Assembly (NCBI GenBank): GCA_024398815.1
Contig: JAKSIL010000006.1
Location: forward strand, 43,270 to 107,269
DNA: 64,000 nt
Reading direction: 5' to 3'
Source of the DNA: Fibrobacter sp.
GTDB lineage: Bacteria > Fibrobacterota > Fibrobacteria > Fibrobacterales > Fibrobacteraceae
Below are positions 1-8,760 of the stretch, piece by piece. Each line of letters begins with the position of its first letter. The stretch's first letter is position 1. The notes beneath the pieces were generated by a model. It saw only the letters and a list, made by a program, of their open reading frames with translations, ran no database searches and was not told where the DNA came from. The position numbers and the translations under genes are program-made.

Positions 1-51
1 AGCGCCGTTGGCGGTGGCTGCATCGCAGATGGCTGCTATTTCGATATTCAT
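1..51 (-). CDS. Partial CDS start, function unknown (5' end only)
   Basis: An ATG on the minus strand at 51-49 shares its A with the TGA stop of the upstream lipoprotein gene, giving a TGATG junction typical of translational coupling. The frame stays open to the window edge and encodes about 17 residues (MNIEIAAICDAATANGA). There is too little protein to name a family. The overlap suggests co-transcription with the lipoprotein gene. Confidence 0.45.
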   Translation of the reverse strand, partial: MNIEIAAICDAATANGA

Positions 52-3000
52 CAGTGTACCGTCCATGAATCGGCCACATACTTCATGACGATGGGGCCGA
101 AGTTTTTACCGCTTCCGCCGGCATTTTCCCAGGCCAACATCGAAATGTAGACCTTGCCCTCGCTAGAAATGGCGATTTGGGGTACAGCTCCGCGGAGGAA
201 GTAGTTGTGTTTAGTGTAGAAATTGTTTTTAAAGTAAGGCAATTCGTTTTCGCCGTAGTGCTTCCACTTGCTGCCGTCCAGATAGTATGCGTGGCTTTGG
301 GCAAGAGATGTACGTCCGTTGTCGTCGATGATGGCGAAAAGCTTTCCGGACGATGCGGCGAGGCTGATGTGGTAGGCGAGTTGACCTTCATGAAGCGATT
401 GCCCGAATGCGCCGGATGTCGTCCACGAGATGGAATTGCTGCCGACCGTTCCCTTGTGTACGTACGGACCGTACTTTTCTGTGTCACGGTTCAGATAGCC
501 CATGTAGATGTCGCTTCCATCGATGGCAAGGCTTATGCCGTTCACGTTCTGCGCGATTTTTTCGTCTTTTTTCAAAACGGTGTAGCTGCTGTTGAAGAGC
601 ACGTAGTAAGCCTGATATTTGGAAGTCGTGTCGACGTAGATGATGGCGAGGTCTCCGCTCGAAAGGAACTTCGACTGCATTTCGCGGACCTTCATGTAGT
701 TGTAGGTGTACGTGGTGTCGCAAATTCTCTTTCGGTTCCTTCTGATGGTCGTATCCCTGCAATTACTGGTGGTGTATGTTTTGCCGGATTGCATTGTGGG
801 AATGTCTTCGGTTTCCCAAGCGGATCCGTTCCAGTGTATGAGAACAGGGAGCTTTGTAGTCGTTTCGATGTAAGTGATTACAGGCTCTCCCGAGGATGGA
901 TTGCTTGTGATGGCTACGCTGCTTGCGTTTTCGATGGCGCTTCCCAGGTGGGCCCAAGCGGATGTTCCGCCTGCAGACTTGTAAATGTTCAGGCTCTTGT
1001 CGCTTGCGAGGACTGCGAGAATCAAGTCGCTTCCGGTTGACGCGAGCGTGAGTGACGTGATGGAATCGGTTGCGGAAATGCTCGAGGTGCTGAGTTTTTT
1101 CCATTCGCTTCCGTTATAGTACGAGGTGGTCACCTGGGTGTTGCCGGTGAGGTAGGCCACCACGGGCTTCTTGTCTATTGTCGCGAGTGCCGGGGCTGTA
1201 GAGAACTTCGCCGTTTCAAGAACAGTGTCGGTGGCGAGGTTGCGCCAGGCCTTGCTGAAATATACCTTGCGGCAGGTTTCTTCGGCCCTGTGCCTTGTGT
1301 AGAAGGCGAGAGTCGGTACGTCGGTCGTACTGTCACGGTAGTCGAGGCAAATTGTCAATGCTCCGCTACCGCTTGCCGTGCTTTCGCGGGTGCTGCGGAT
1401 GAATGCCGAGTTGAACTGCTCGATGGTCGTGTCCAAAGTGCCGTCGGAATTTCCTTGGTAGAAGTTTCCGTCGACATTGCTGAAGCTCCACCAGAATTGC
1501 TGTTCGTCTTCGTCGCCGATGGTCCCGAGCTTCGAATTCATGCCGCCCCATTCATCGCTGTAGAAGTAAAGGGCTTCGTCAGAAACGGATTCGTCGCCGC
1601 TCCAGGGATATACGGTGTCTGCAGCCGTGATGACGCCTTGGGGCGGATTTTTGAGAATGCGCACCAGCATGGTATCGCTGAACGTGGCCTTTGTGCTGGA
1701 TTCTTCTGCCGTCACGATACACTTGAGGTCTTTTCCCTTGGCGGAGAATTCCTCGTCGCGGAAGTCGTAGAAGCTGGAACCGTTCTTGTAGTAGTCGTAC
1801 TTCGTCACCTTCGGTTCCAGGCTCTTTCCGCTGGAGGCGTCGATGCATTCCCAGGTGAACCAACTGATTCCCTGCCATACGTTGTTCACGGAGGCGTTCA
1901 TTTCAAACTTTTCGCCGGGAAGTACGTAGATTTCTTCGTCTTGTACGGCGATGAGTGGAATGTCCGTAGAGAATGTGATGGTCATGGTGTCAGTGGCGAT
2001 GTTGCCATCGTCGTCTGTTGCGCGTGCAACGCAGTAGAACAGCACGGACGCAGCCGGAGCCTTCCAGACGGTGTCGTACTGTGAAACTGTTTTCCAATTG
2101 TTGTCGATGTCGGAGGGCGTTCCGCAACTCCATTCGCGCTTGTCGATGTAACCCGGATAGTCAGGGTAGTCGCTTGCGCTTGCGTTCAGTACGATGTTGT
2201 AGCCTTCGCGAACGATTGCGCTCTTGTTCGTAACGGAGATGGAGGGCGGCGCGAGAATGATGTTGATGTGCGTGGTATCCTTGGCCGTGTTGCCGTCGTC
2301 GTCCGTGACTCGAATGATGCAGAGGTAGTCGTCCTGTGCGGTCGAGGGCATTACAGCGTTGTAGCTGGGCGAATTCGAGGACTTGTATGTAAATCCGATG
2401 TTGTCGGATTCATGTGAACCGCATCCCCATTCGTACTGCACGATTTTGCCCATCTTGTCGTAGGCCATGGCGTCGAGCCCGACGGTGTCCTTGATGGTGA
2501 CGGTGTAATCGCCAAGGACCTGAACTGTCGGCGGATCCAGCAAGACGGTGTAGGTGGCGGTATCGCTTGTCTTGTTGTCGTCATCGTCCGTGACGCGGAT
2601 GGCGCAGTACCAAGTGCAGGCCTGCGGCGGCATGGTGAGCGTCATGTTGCTTGAATTGAATTCAATCCATTCGTCCTTGAGATTCTTCTTGACGCTGTCG
2701 CAGGCGTACTCGTACTTGACGATGCGACCGAGGGTGTCCTTGGCGACGAACTGGAACGGAACCTGGTCCTTTATGGTGACTTCAAGTTGCTTTGTGTTGA
2801 GCGAAACATAGGGAAGGTCTTGGACGGCGATAAAGGTGAGACTGTCGCTTGCGGATTCTCCGTCGTCGTCGATAGCCTTGAATACGCACTTGTAGTTGTC
2901 TGTCGCAGTTCCCGGCAAAAGTACGTTGAAACTCATGTTCGAGAAACTCTTTTGCGGAGTGGTGAAAGTCGTGTCGAAGTCGAAGTTCACCTTGCCGTTG

Positions 3001-5483
3001 CTGCAGCCCCAGGTGACTTTGTTGATGGTTCCGAACTTGTCGCTTGCGGATACTTCTACGCTGACGGTAGAGTTGATCTTGTGTTTGCCTGTAATGTCGG
3101 TCGAGCTCAAGCGAATCGTGGGCGGGTCCGAAATAACTTTTACTCTCAATGTGTCGGAGGCCTTCTTGCCGTCGGCGTTAGTAATGGTGACCGCCAATTT
3201 CTGGTCGCCCGTCTTGGTCCATGCGACAGCTCCTTCGGTGGTGCCTTCTGCCGGACATTTTTCCAGACCGGTTCCGGAGCAGGTCCAGACGATGGTCTTC
3301 GTTTCGTTAGTCGGGTCCGCATTGTTGGCGAAAACTTCCAGGTTGAAACGGATGGAATCGTTCATCGTGATGACGGTGTCATTTGACGGGTATTCGAAGT
3401 AGATGGAAGGCCCGTCGCTGTAGTAGCCGAATCTGACCTTGTTGGAACTGTTTCCGTCCTTGGTCTTGACGACCATCTCGTAGAGCAAAGCCGCAGCGAT
3501 GGTGTCGGGCAACATGTCCTTGCTCAAGACGAGCGTGGCGACGCTATCGACGACCGCCGACTTGAACACCTTTGCGTCCTTGATATTCGTTTCCCACGAT
3601 ACGGAATCGGGCATCGGGCTTGCGTTGAGAATCTTTGCCGTAAAGGTGAGCTTTTGTGCGGTGTTGACCATCTTTGATGTCTTGCCGTCCACATTCAAGT
3701 TTATGGAGGTGGCGTCGACAACAAACGAGTACTTGAGCGTATCGGAGACGAGCCCGGCGCTGTCCTTTACGGTCAAGGCGAATTTGTGGACTCCATCGGT
3801 GAGGTTTTCGAGATTCAAGGCGAAACTGTTTGTACTTAGGTACGAAAGTTCAGTTTCCTTATTGTCGAACCATGCGGTGGCGCTTTCGACCTGCGAACCG
3901 AAGTCATAAAGCTTTCCTGCAATTTGGTAGTCACGGACATTGATGGTGTCGACTTTGTCGGTAAAGTAGATGATGGGGCTTGAAGTGTCCTTCAAGGTGA
4001 CCGGGTTCAGAAGTACGTTGTCGCCGGTTTCAACATGCTGGTACGAAAGGGAATCCGATGCAAATCTGTAACTTGTGGTATCGTTTGCCCACATGCGGTA
4101 TGAACCAGGCGGCACGTCGATGCTGTAGTAGCCCTTGTCGTTTGTGCTGCCGTAGTAGCTGTTGCCAACGGAGTCCTTGAGGGTGATGCGAATGCCCTGG
4201 TGATGGCTCCATCCTTCGTATTTTGCGTAGCCGTACATCTCGCCGGTCGTCTTGTCCGGGTCGCCCAGGAAGAAAGTCCAGGGTCTTGTCGTTTTGCCGT
4301 CTTTAACATGTTCGGCGAAAACCGTATCGTAACCGTCGGTGACCCAGACGTCCCAATAGATGCGCCCGGCCAGATTGATAAGGTTCTTCCCCGAAGCGGT
4401 GACAGCCTCGAAACTCTTTTCCTTGATTCCTTCGGCAATGAGGTCGTTGTCGGTCAGCACGGGCGGCTTGCCGCTGTTGTCGCGGCTCTTGGCGGCGCGG
4501 ATGAAATAGCGGAGCGAAGCCGGATTGTCGGAGTCTTCGGCCTTGTAATAGAATGCGAAACGTTCCTTGTTGCTGAACTTGGAACCGTCCATGGGCTGCA
4601 ACAGTTCAATGGTCGGAGGCCTGTTGTAGTGGATGATGACACTGTCTGTGGTTTCATTGTCGTCGTCGTCGATGGCGATGACGTAAATCTTTTGATTGCC
4701 CAAGGAATCGATATACTTTTCGTTGTAGTCAATGGTCACAATCAAAGTGTCGCCACCGGCGGGCTCGAAGTCCCACTTTTGCGGCTTGGTCTTTCCGCTT
4801 GCGTCCGGGTCAATCTTCAAGGAGACAATCGTGCCGAAGGAGTCTCTTGCGGCGATGGGGAAGCTGACTTGACCAACGGAGTCCTTCGGATTTTCCAGGA
4901 AACCTTTGGAGCGAGTCCAAATAGTGTCGTGCGGAACTTCAAGAATCGGAGAGGTGTTGATGACGCGTATGTACTGACGAATGCCAGCCGTATCGCGGGC
5001 GTTGTTTCCGTCAACGGCGATGAAGAGTGCCTTGTAGAAGGATTCCTTGGGGAACGACCAGGACTGAACGGAACCGTTTGCCCCGCTGACTGTCGTGTCT
5101 ATTTCCGCCTTGTCCTCTGTGCTTACCTTGAAACCGTACTTCAAAAGTTCGACGGAGTCTTCCGAGTCAAGTTCGCTTGTAAAGCGCCAGGCGTAGCGGT
5201 ATATTTTTTCGGAATTGTAGCGCAGGAAGCCGACGAAATAGACGGGGTCGTTGATAGTCACCGTAAGGGTGTCGAAGGCAAGCACCGAGTCGGGGTTTGC
5301 GAGGTTCGCGATAGAATCGGCGAAGGCCTCTTCGTCTTCGATGGGCTCGTTAAACGCAAAGACAACGGAATGGTTGTTTTTCAGGTTTGCGTTTTCTTTG
5401 ATGGAGGATTCCCTGGAACATCCGAAAAGGGATGCCAGACAGAGAGACAGTCCTGCGAATAGACAAATTTTTCTCAGTTGCAT
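51..5483 (-). CDS. Very large surface lipoprotein with Ig/PKD-like repeats
   Basis: A protein of about 1,810 residues. I start it at 5483 rather than the longer frame start at 5534: this gives a clean lipoprotein signal peptide (MQLRKICLFAG, lipobox SLFGC, Cys22) preceded by a GAGGA ribosome site. The body is a string of Ig/PKD-like domains. Several in the middle repeat one pattern of about 100 residues: a strand ending YEWxCGS, then CxxRVTDDDGN and a D-T/S strand. The acidic DDDGN turns look like calcium sites. A carboxypeptidase-regulatory-like beta sandwich (GYYSIDVPPGSYRMW) lies near residues 430-490. The last 400 residues read as repeated blades with 'PVVAY' and 'PVITYIE' strands, possibly a beta-propeller. 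An outer-membrane-anchored adhesin or scaffold is the likely role. No catalytic motif was recognised. Confidence 0.8.
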   Translation of the reverse strand: MQLRKICLFAGLSLCLASLFGCSRESSIKENANLKNNHSVVFAFNEPIEDEEAFADSIANLANPDSVLAFDTLTVTINDPVYFVGFLRYNSEKIYRYAWRFTSELDSEDSVELLKYGFKVSTEDKAEIDTTVSGANGSVQSWSFPKESFYKALFIAVDGNNARDTAGIRQYIRVINTSPILEVPHDTIWTRSKGFLENPKDSVGQVSFPIAARDSFGTIVSLKIDPDASGKTKPQKWDFEPAGGDTLIVTIDYNEKYIDSLGNQKIYVIAIDDDDNETTDSVIIHYNRPPTIELLQPMDGSKFSNKERFAFYYKAEDSDNPASLRYFIRAAKSRDNSGKPPVLTDNDLIAEGIKEKSFEAVTASGKNLINLAGRIYWDVWVTDGYDTVFAEHVKDGKTTRPWTFFLGDPDKTTGEMYGYAKYEGWSHHQGIRITLKDSVGNSYYGSTNDKGYYSIDVPPGSYRMWANDTTSYRFASDSLSYQHVETGDNVLLNPVTLKDTSSPIIYFTDKVDTINVRDYQIAGKLYDFGSQVESATAWFDNKETELSYLSTNSFALNLENLTDGVHKFALTVKDSAGLVSDTLKYSFVVDATSINLNVDGKTSKMVNTAQKLTFTAKILNASPMPDSVSWETNIKDAKVFKSAVVDSVATLVLSKDMLPDTIAAALLYEMVVKTKDGNSSNKVRFGYYSDGPSIYFEYPSNDTVITMNDSIRFNLEVFANNADPTNETKTIVWTCSGTGLEKCPAEGTTEGAVAWTKTGDQKLAVTITNADGKKASDTLRVKVISDPPTIRLSSTDITGKHKINSTVSVEVSASDKFGTINKVTWGCSNGKVNFDFDTTFTTPQKSFSNMSFNVLLPGTATDNYKCVFKAIDDDGESASDSLTFIAVQDLPYVSLNTKQLEVTIKDQVPFQFVAKDTLGRIVKYEYACDSVKKNLKDEWIEFNSSNMTLTMPPQACTWYCAIRVTDDDDNKTSDTATYTVLLDPPTVQVLGDYTVTIKDTVGLDAMAYDKMGKIVQYEWGCGSHESDNIGFTYKSSNSPSYNAVMPSTAQDDYLCIIRVTDDDGNTAKDTTHINIILAPPSISVTNKSAIVREGYNIVLNASASDYPDYPGYIDKREWSCGTPSDIDNNWKTVSQYDTVWKAPAASVLFYCVARATDDDGNIATDTMTITFSTDIPLIAVQDEEIYVLPGEKFEMNASVNNVWQGISWFTWECIDASSGKSLEPKVTKYDYYKNGSSFYDFRDEEFSAKGKDLKCIVTAEESSTKATFSDTMLVRILKNPPQGVITAADTVYPWSGDESVSDEALYFYSDEWGGMNSKLGTIGDEDEQQFWWSFSNVDGNFYQGNSDGTLDTTIEQFNSAFIRSTRESTASGSGALTICLDYRDSTTDVPTLAFYTRHRAEETCRKVYFSKAWRNLATDTVLETAKFSTAPALATIDKKPVVAYLTGNTQVTTSYYNGSEWKKLSTSSISATDSITSLTLASTGSDLILAVLASDKSLNIYKSAGGTSAWAHLGSAIENASSVAITSNPSSGEPVITYIETTTKLPVLIHWNGSAWETEDIPTMQSGKTYTTSNCRDTTIRRNRKRICDTTYTYNYMKVREMQSKFLSSGDLAIIYVDTTSKYQAYYVLFNSSYTVLKKDEKIAQNVNGISLAIDGSDIYMGYLNRDTEKYGPYVHKGTVGSNSISWTTSGAFGQSLHEGQLAYHISLAASSGKLFAIIDDNGRTSLAQSHAYYLDGSKWKHYGENELPYFKNNFYTKHNYFLRGAVPQIAISSEGKVYISMLAWENAGGSGKNFGPIVMKYVADSWTVH

Positions 5484-5620
5484 AAGTTTCCTCAAACGAC
5501 CTAAACCGCGCTTTTTGAATGAAAAGCGTTCCACAGAATTAAATTTATCTTTTTAATTGAAAAAACAAACACTATATTAGTGTATATATATTCTTGAATG
5601 TACTAGTTTGAGGCTTTTTT

Positions 5621-6505
5621 ATGCAAGATATCCCACTTTGGTATTGGTTAATCGTTTTTTTTGCACTGGGCGCCTGTGTTGGGAGCTTCTATAACGTAAT
5701 CGTTTACCGCATGCCGAGAGGCATTTCGCTCATCAATCCGCCGAGCCACTGTCCGCTTTGCAAAAAACACATCCCCATCCGCTACAATCTGCCTATCGTG
5801 GGGTGGCTGTGGCTTCGGGGCAAAAGCGCCTGCTGCAAGCAGCCCATCAGTGTTATTTACCCCATCGGCGAAAGCCTTTGTGGTCTCTTGGGCGCACTTT
5901 CGCTTTTTGCGGCTGTCGCGGTGGGTTATGGCGCCGTGGTGCCGGAACTCTTTAGTGCCCCGGTGACGAACCCTGCGGTTTGGGCTAATGCCCTTGCTCT
6001 TTTCTGGCTGCTGCTGGGTGCCTACCCAGTTTGCGCGGTGGACTGCCAGTACAAGCTTATTCCCGATTCCATTTCGGTCGGTGGCATTGTGGCGGGCCTA
6101 TTGATTTCGTTTATCCCTGGTGGAGTAACGCCGCTCCAGAGCCTTATCGGGGCTGTGGCTGCCGGTGGTGGACTTTATTTGCTTGGCTTAATCGCTTCGA
6201 AGGTATTGAAGAAAGAGGCCATGGGCTTTGGCGATGTGAAACTTTTGGCGGGCTATGGCGCCTTGATGGGCCTTACTGGCGCGGTGGAAACGCTTGTGGT
6301 CGCCGCCATTCTTGGACTCCTCGTGATGGTGCCTTATGGAAAAATTTCTGCGCGCAAGGCAGAACGCGCAAACGCTTCTGCAGATGATGCGCAGACGGCC
6401 GGCCAGATTCCCTTCGGGCCATTCCTTGCAGTGGCCGCCCCGTTCATGTACTTGTGGGGCGAACCGCTGTTCCAGATGTACTTGAAGTTCGTGCTCGGCG
6501 AATAA
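5621..6505 (+). CDS. pilD: Prepilin peptidase / N-methyltransferase (A24 family, PilD/GspO-like)
   Basis: This is an inner-membrane aspartic peptidase that cleaves type IV prepilin or pseudopilin leaders and usually methylates the new N-terminus. The 294 residues match the family length. The N-terminus has the GSFYNVIVYRMPRG signature followed by the cytoplasmic zinc-type cysteine pairs (CPLC, then CC about 35 residues later). The two catalytic aspartates are visible in VDCQYKLIPD and GFGDVKLL. Hydrophobic membrane segments fill the rest. A GAGG ribosome site precedes the ATG. It stands alone between the divergent lipoprotein gene and a bidirectional terminator, so the pilin genes it serves are outside this window. 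Confidence 0.93.
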   Translation: MQDIPLWYWLIVFFALGACVGSFYNVIVYRMPRGISLINPPSHCPLCKKHIPIRYNLPIVGWLWLRGKSACCKQPISVIYPIGESLCGLLGALSLFAAVAVGYGAVVPELFSAPVTNPAVWANALALFWLLLGAYPVCAVDCQYKLIPDSISVGGIVAGLLISFIPGGVTPLQSLIGAVAAGGGLYLLGLIASKVLKKEAMGFGDVKLLAGYGALMGLTGAVETLVVAAILGLLVMVPYGKISARKAERANASADDAQTAGQIPFGPFLAVAAPFMYLWGEPLFQMYLKFVLGE

Positions 6506-6545
6506 TGCCTTGTTCGCCCTAGATTCCTTGGTCGACAAAAAAATG

Positions 6546-6611
6546 AAAACGCGCGGGATTGTTCTGCGCGTTTTATTTTTGCGAATTTTTATTCACGCTT
6601 TTTTTTGCGTG
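6546..6611. terminator. Bidirectional intrinsic terminator pair
   Basis: AAAACGCGC (6546-6554) pairs with GCGCGTTTT (6566-6574) and is followed by T-rich sequence on both strands. A second small hairpin, CACGC-T8-GCGTG, lies at 6594-6611. Together they separate the convergent prepilin peptidase and pectinesterase genes. Confidence 0.8.
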
Positions 6612-6615
6612 ATTT

Positions 6616-8754
6616 TTATTCCACGCGGATGGTGCGCTGGCTTGAATAGCCCTTGCCGATAGTCTTGATGAGGTAGATTCCCGGCTGGAGCCCGCTTGTG
6701 TTCACGGAAGCCCCGACGGACTGGCGGACCAGTTGGCCGTTCACGGTGAAGAGCAGTTCCTTGGCGGGTTTGTTTGCGAGATCCGCTTCGGGTTTCGCCA
6801 ATGTTCCGGGGATTAGTGCTAATCCATTTCCGCCGCACTCTATAGATTCGCAAAGCACGGGGTCCTCTTCGACGTTGACAGGTTCCAGGACAATCTGGTC
6901 CAGGTTCGGGCCGTCGTTTCCGCCGACAATCGAGAAGGTGATGTAACTTGCGCCTTTCTTCAGTTGCATGGAAAGTTCCTTGGTGAGGTAAGTGGTCCAC
7001 GCGCCTGTGGCTTCGAATGACATTTCTTCGTTGGTGCCGGCGTCGGTAGAAATGGAAAGGCTGCGGGCGCTGCCAGAACCGTTTGCGTACGAGAACGTCG
7101 CTTTGTACTCGCCGTTCGCCGCCACGTACACGGGGACTTTTACCGAGGAGGTGCCTGTGCCGAAGTTGATGTATCCTGAGCCCTTGAAGCCTGCGTTAGT
7201 GCTTTCGATAATCGCATTTTCTATAGTGCCGGATTCCGCCTGGAAAGTATTTGAGCCATCGCCTGTGAACTTCGCTCCGATTTCGATGTCTGCAGCGGCT
7301 GTCGTTGTCCATGTGTCGCTAGCGCCTGCGTCTGCTGCGTTCTTGCCGGTCCAGCCTGCGAATTTCCAGCCGTCGTTTGCAATCGCGGTGAACGTCACCT
7401 TTGTGCCTTCCGCGACTTTTTCGCGGTTCGGGCTCATCTGGATTTCACCGCCGATTTCTGCGCTGGTTTTCACGGTAACGTAGTCGACATTCGCTTCCAG
7501 GACTTCGATTTCATTGGAGGCGCTTCCGAGGCCGCCCATGGAGTTTGCGGCTCTCACGGTCACCTTGGAACCGGCGGAAATGTCGCCTACGTCGATGCTT
7601 GGCGAGGTTGTGTTGCTGTGGTACTTGCCGTTCACGAACACGACCCAGCAGATGGCGTTATCGTCGTCACTCCATTCAATGTTCGCACCTTGTTGCGAAA
7701 TTTTCGGGGCGCCTACTTGCTTCGTGAATTTTGTCGGATCCCAGTTGTCCGAGCCGCCAAGGACGTTTGCAAGCGTGTACTTTGCAGCGTCGCTTGCATT
7801 CCACACGGTCTTGAGGGTAGTAGCCGTAGAACCGTCCTTGCCACCGTCAAATCGCGTTTTGCGGCTGTTGGTATTCACTGCGTTTCCGTTGCCGTCCTTG
7901 CTGTTGTATTCGCCAAAGACGACGGGTGCGGAATTCATGTCGGGGCCCCAGCCTTCGGCCTTGGGCTGCGCTACCATTTTCGTGTTCAAAAATACCGTTT
8001 TCGCATGCCCCCAGGAGCGTCCCAAGTAGAACGTGCCGTTGTAGCTGCCGTTGCTCACTTCGATAGTCGTGTTGTTGAATACGTAGCCCCAGTCGGTGCT
8101 GTTCTGCGAGGCAGTGATGTAGCCGCCGCTTCTATCCATGGTGAGTTTCGTGCCTTCGAAAAATACGTCGCCGTCACCGCAAATAAAGTCAACCGTTCCC
8201 TTGATTTGACCGCCTTCCCAGTATGTCTTGGAACCGCCGTTCTTCTTGGTGTAGTAGGTGTCCTGGCCGCTCAAGAGTTTTACGTTCTTGTAGATGAACT
8301 TGTCGCCGATTTGCTGGATGGCCACTTGGCGGCCGGCTTCCGAAGTCTTGAAGGTGCTCCTGTTCTGCACCGTCAAATCCTGCATGTAGATGTCTGAATT
8401 TTTCGGGAAGTACAGGGTGGCTGTGACGCTGATGCCTTCGGTGTCCGTCGTGTTCCAGATGACGGACTTGTCGGCGGATTGCCCGATGAACGAAACGTGC
8501 GATGTGCTGAACGTGGTCTTGCCGTGTTCATCGCCGGTGAGCTTCGTGAGTTCGTATTCGCCGTCGGGGAAGAAGATGATGAAACGCTTGCTTTCGCTCG
8601 CGCCCGATGCGGCTGCCTTCGCCATGGCGGCCTTGAAGTCGCCGTCTTTGCCTACGACGAAATCGATGCCGTGCTTTGCAACGGCAAAAGCGTTCGAGGC
8701 GAGCATCAATGCGAGTGCGCTGATCGAGAATGTTCCTGAAAATTTTGTGTTCAT
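6616..8754 (-). CDS. Secreted pectinesterase (CE8) with CBM35/6-like module and sorting domain
   Basis: Predicted to de-esterify methylated pectin outside the cell. It has a signal peptide (cleavage after SNAFA) and a right-handed beta-helix CE8 domain to about residue 350. The family motifs are visible: SGQDTYY, GTVDFICGDGDVFFE with the catalytic Asp, and YLGRSWG with the substrate Arg. A Listeria/Bacteroides-repeat-like segment (GWKFAGWTG) follows, then a CBM35/CBM6-like module near 500-630 (starting FQAESG, ending NLDQIVLEPV). The end, GLQPGIYLIKTIGKGYSSQRTIRVE split as GLQPGIYLIKT plus a basic tail, resembles a T9SS type A sorting domain. It starts 6 bp after the stop of the pectate lyase gene, so the two form an operon: de-esterification makes pectin a substrate for the lyase. 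Confidence 0.93.
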   Translation of the reverse strand: MNTKFSGTFSISALALMLASNAFAVAKHGIDFVVGKDGDFKAAMAKAAASGASESKRFIIFFPDGEYELTKLTGDEHGKTTFSTSHVSFIGQSADKSVIWNTTDTEGISVTATLYFPKNSDIYMQDLTVQNRSTFKTSEAGRQVAIQQIGDKFIYKNVKLLSGQDTYYTKKNGGSKTYWEGGQIKGTVDFICGDGDVFFEGTKLTMDRSGGYITASQNSTDWGYVFNNTTIEVSNGSYNGTFYLGRSWGHAKTVFLNTKMVAQPKAEGWGPDMNSAPVVFGEYNSKDGNGNAVNTNSRKTRFDGGKDGSTATTLKTVWNASDAAKYTLANVLGGSDNWDPTKFTKQVGAPKISQQGANIEWSDDDNAICWVVFVNGKYHSNTTSPSIDVGDISAGSKVTVRAANSMGGLGSASNEIEVLEANVDYVTVKTSAEIGGEIQMSPNREKVAEGTKVTFTAIANDGWKFAGWTGKNAADAGASDTWTTTAAADIEIGAKFTGDGSNTFQAESGTIENAIIESTNAGFKGSGYINFGTGTSSVKVPVYVAANGEYKATFSYANGSGSARSLSISTDAGTNEEMSFEATGAWTTYLTKELSMQLKKGASYITFSIVGGNDGPNLDQIVLEPVNVEEDPVLCESIECGGNGLALIPGTLAKPEADLANKPAKELLFTVNGQLVRQSVGASVNTSGLQPGIYLIKTIGKGYSSQRTIRVE

Positions 8755-8760
8755 GTTCGC

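Noticed and set aside
4200..5462. 420-codon plus-strand frame within the large lipoprotein gene
   Set aside because: Antisense to the lipoprotein frame and without features of its own.
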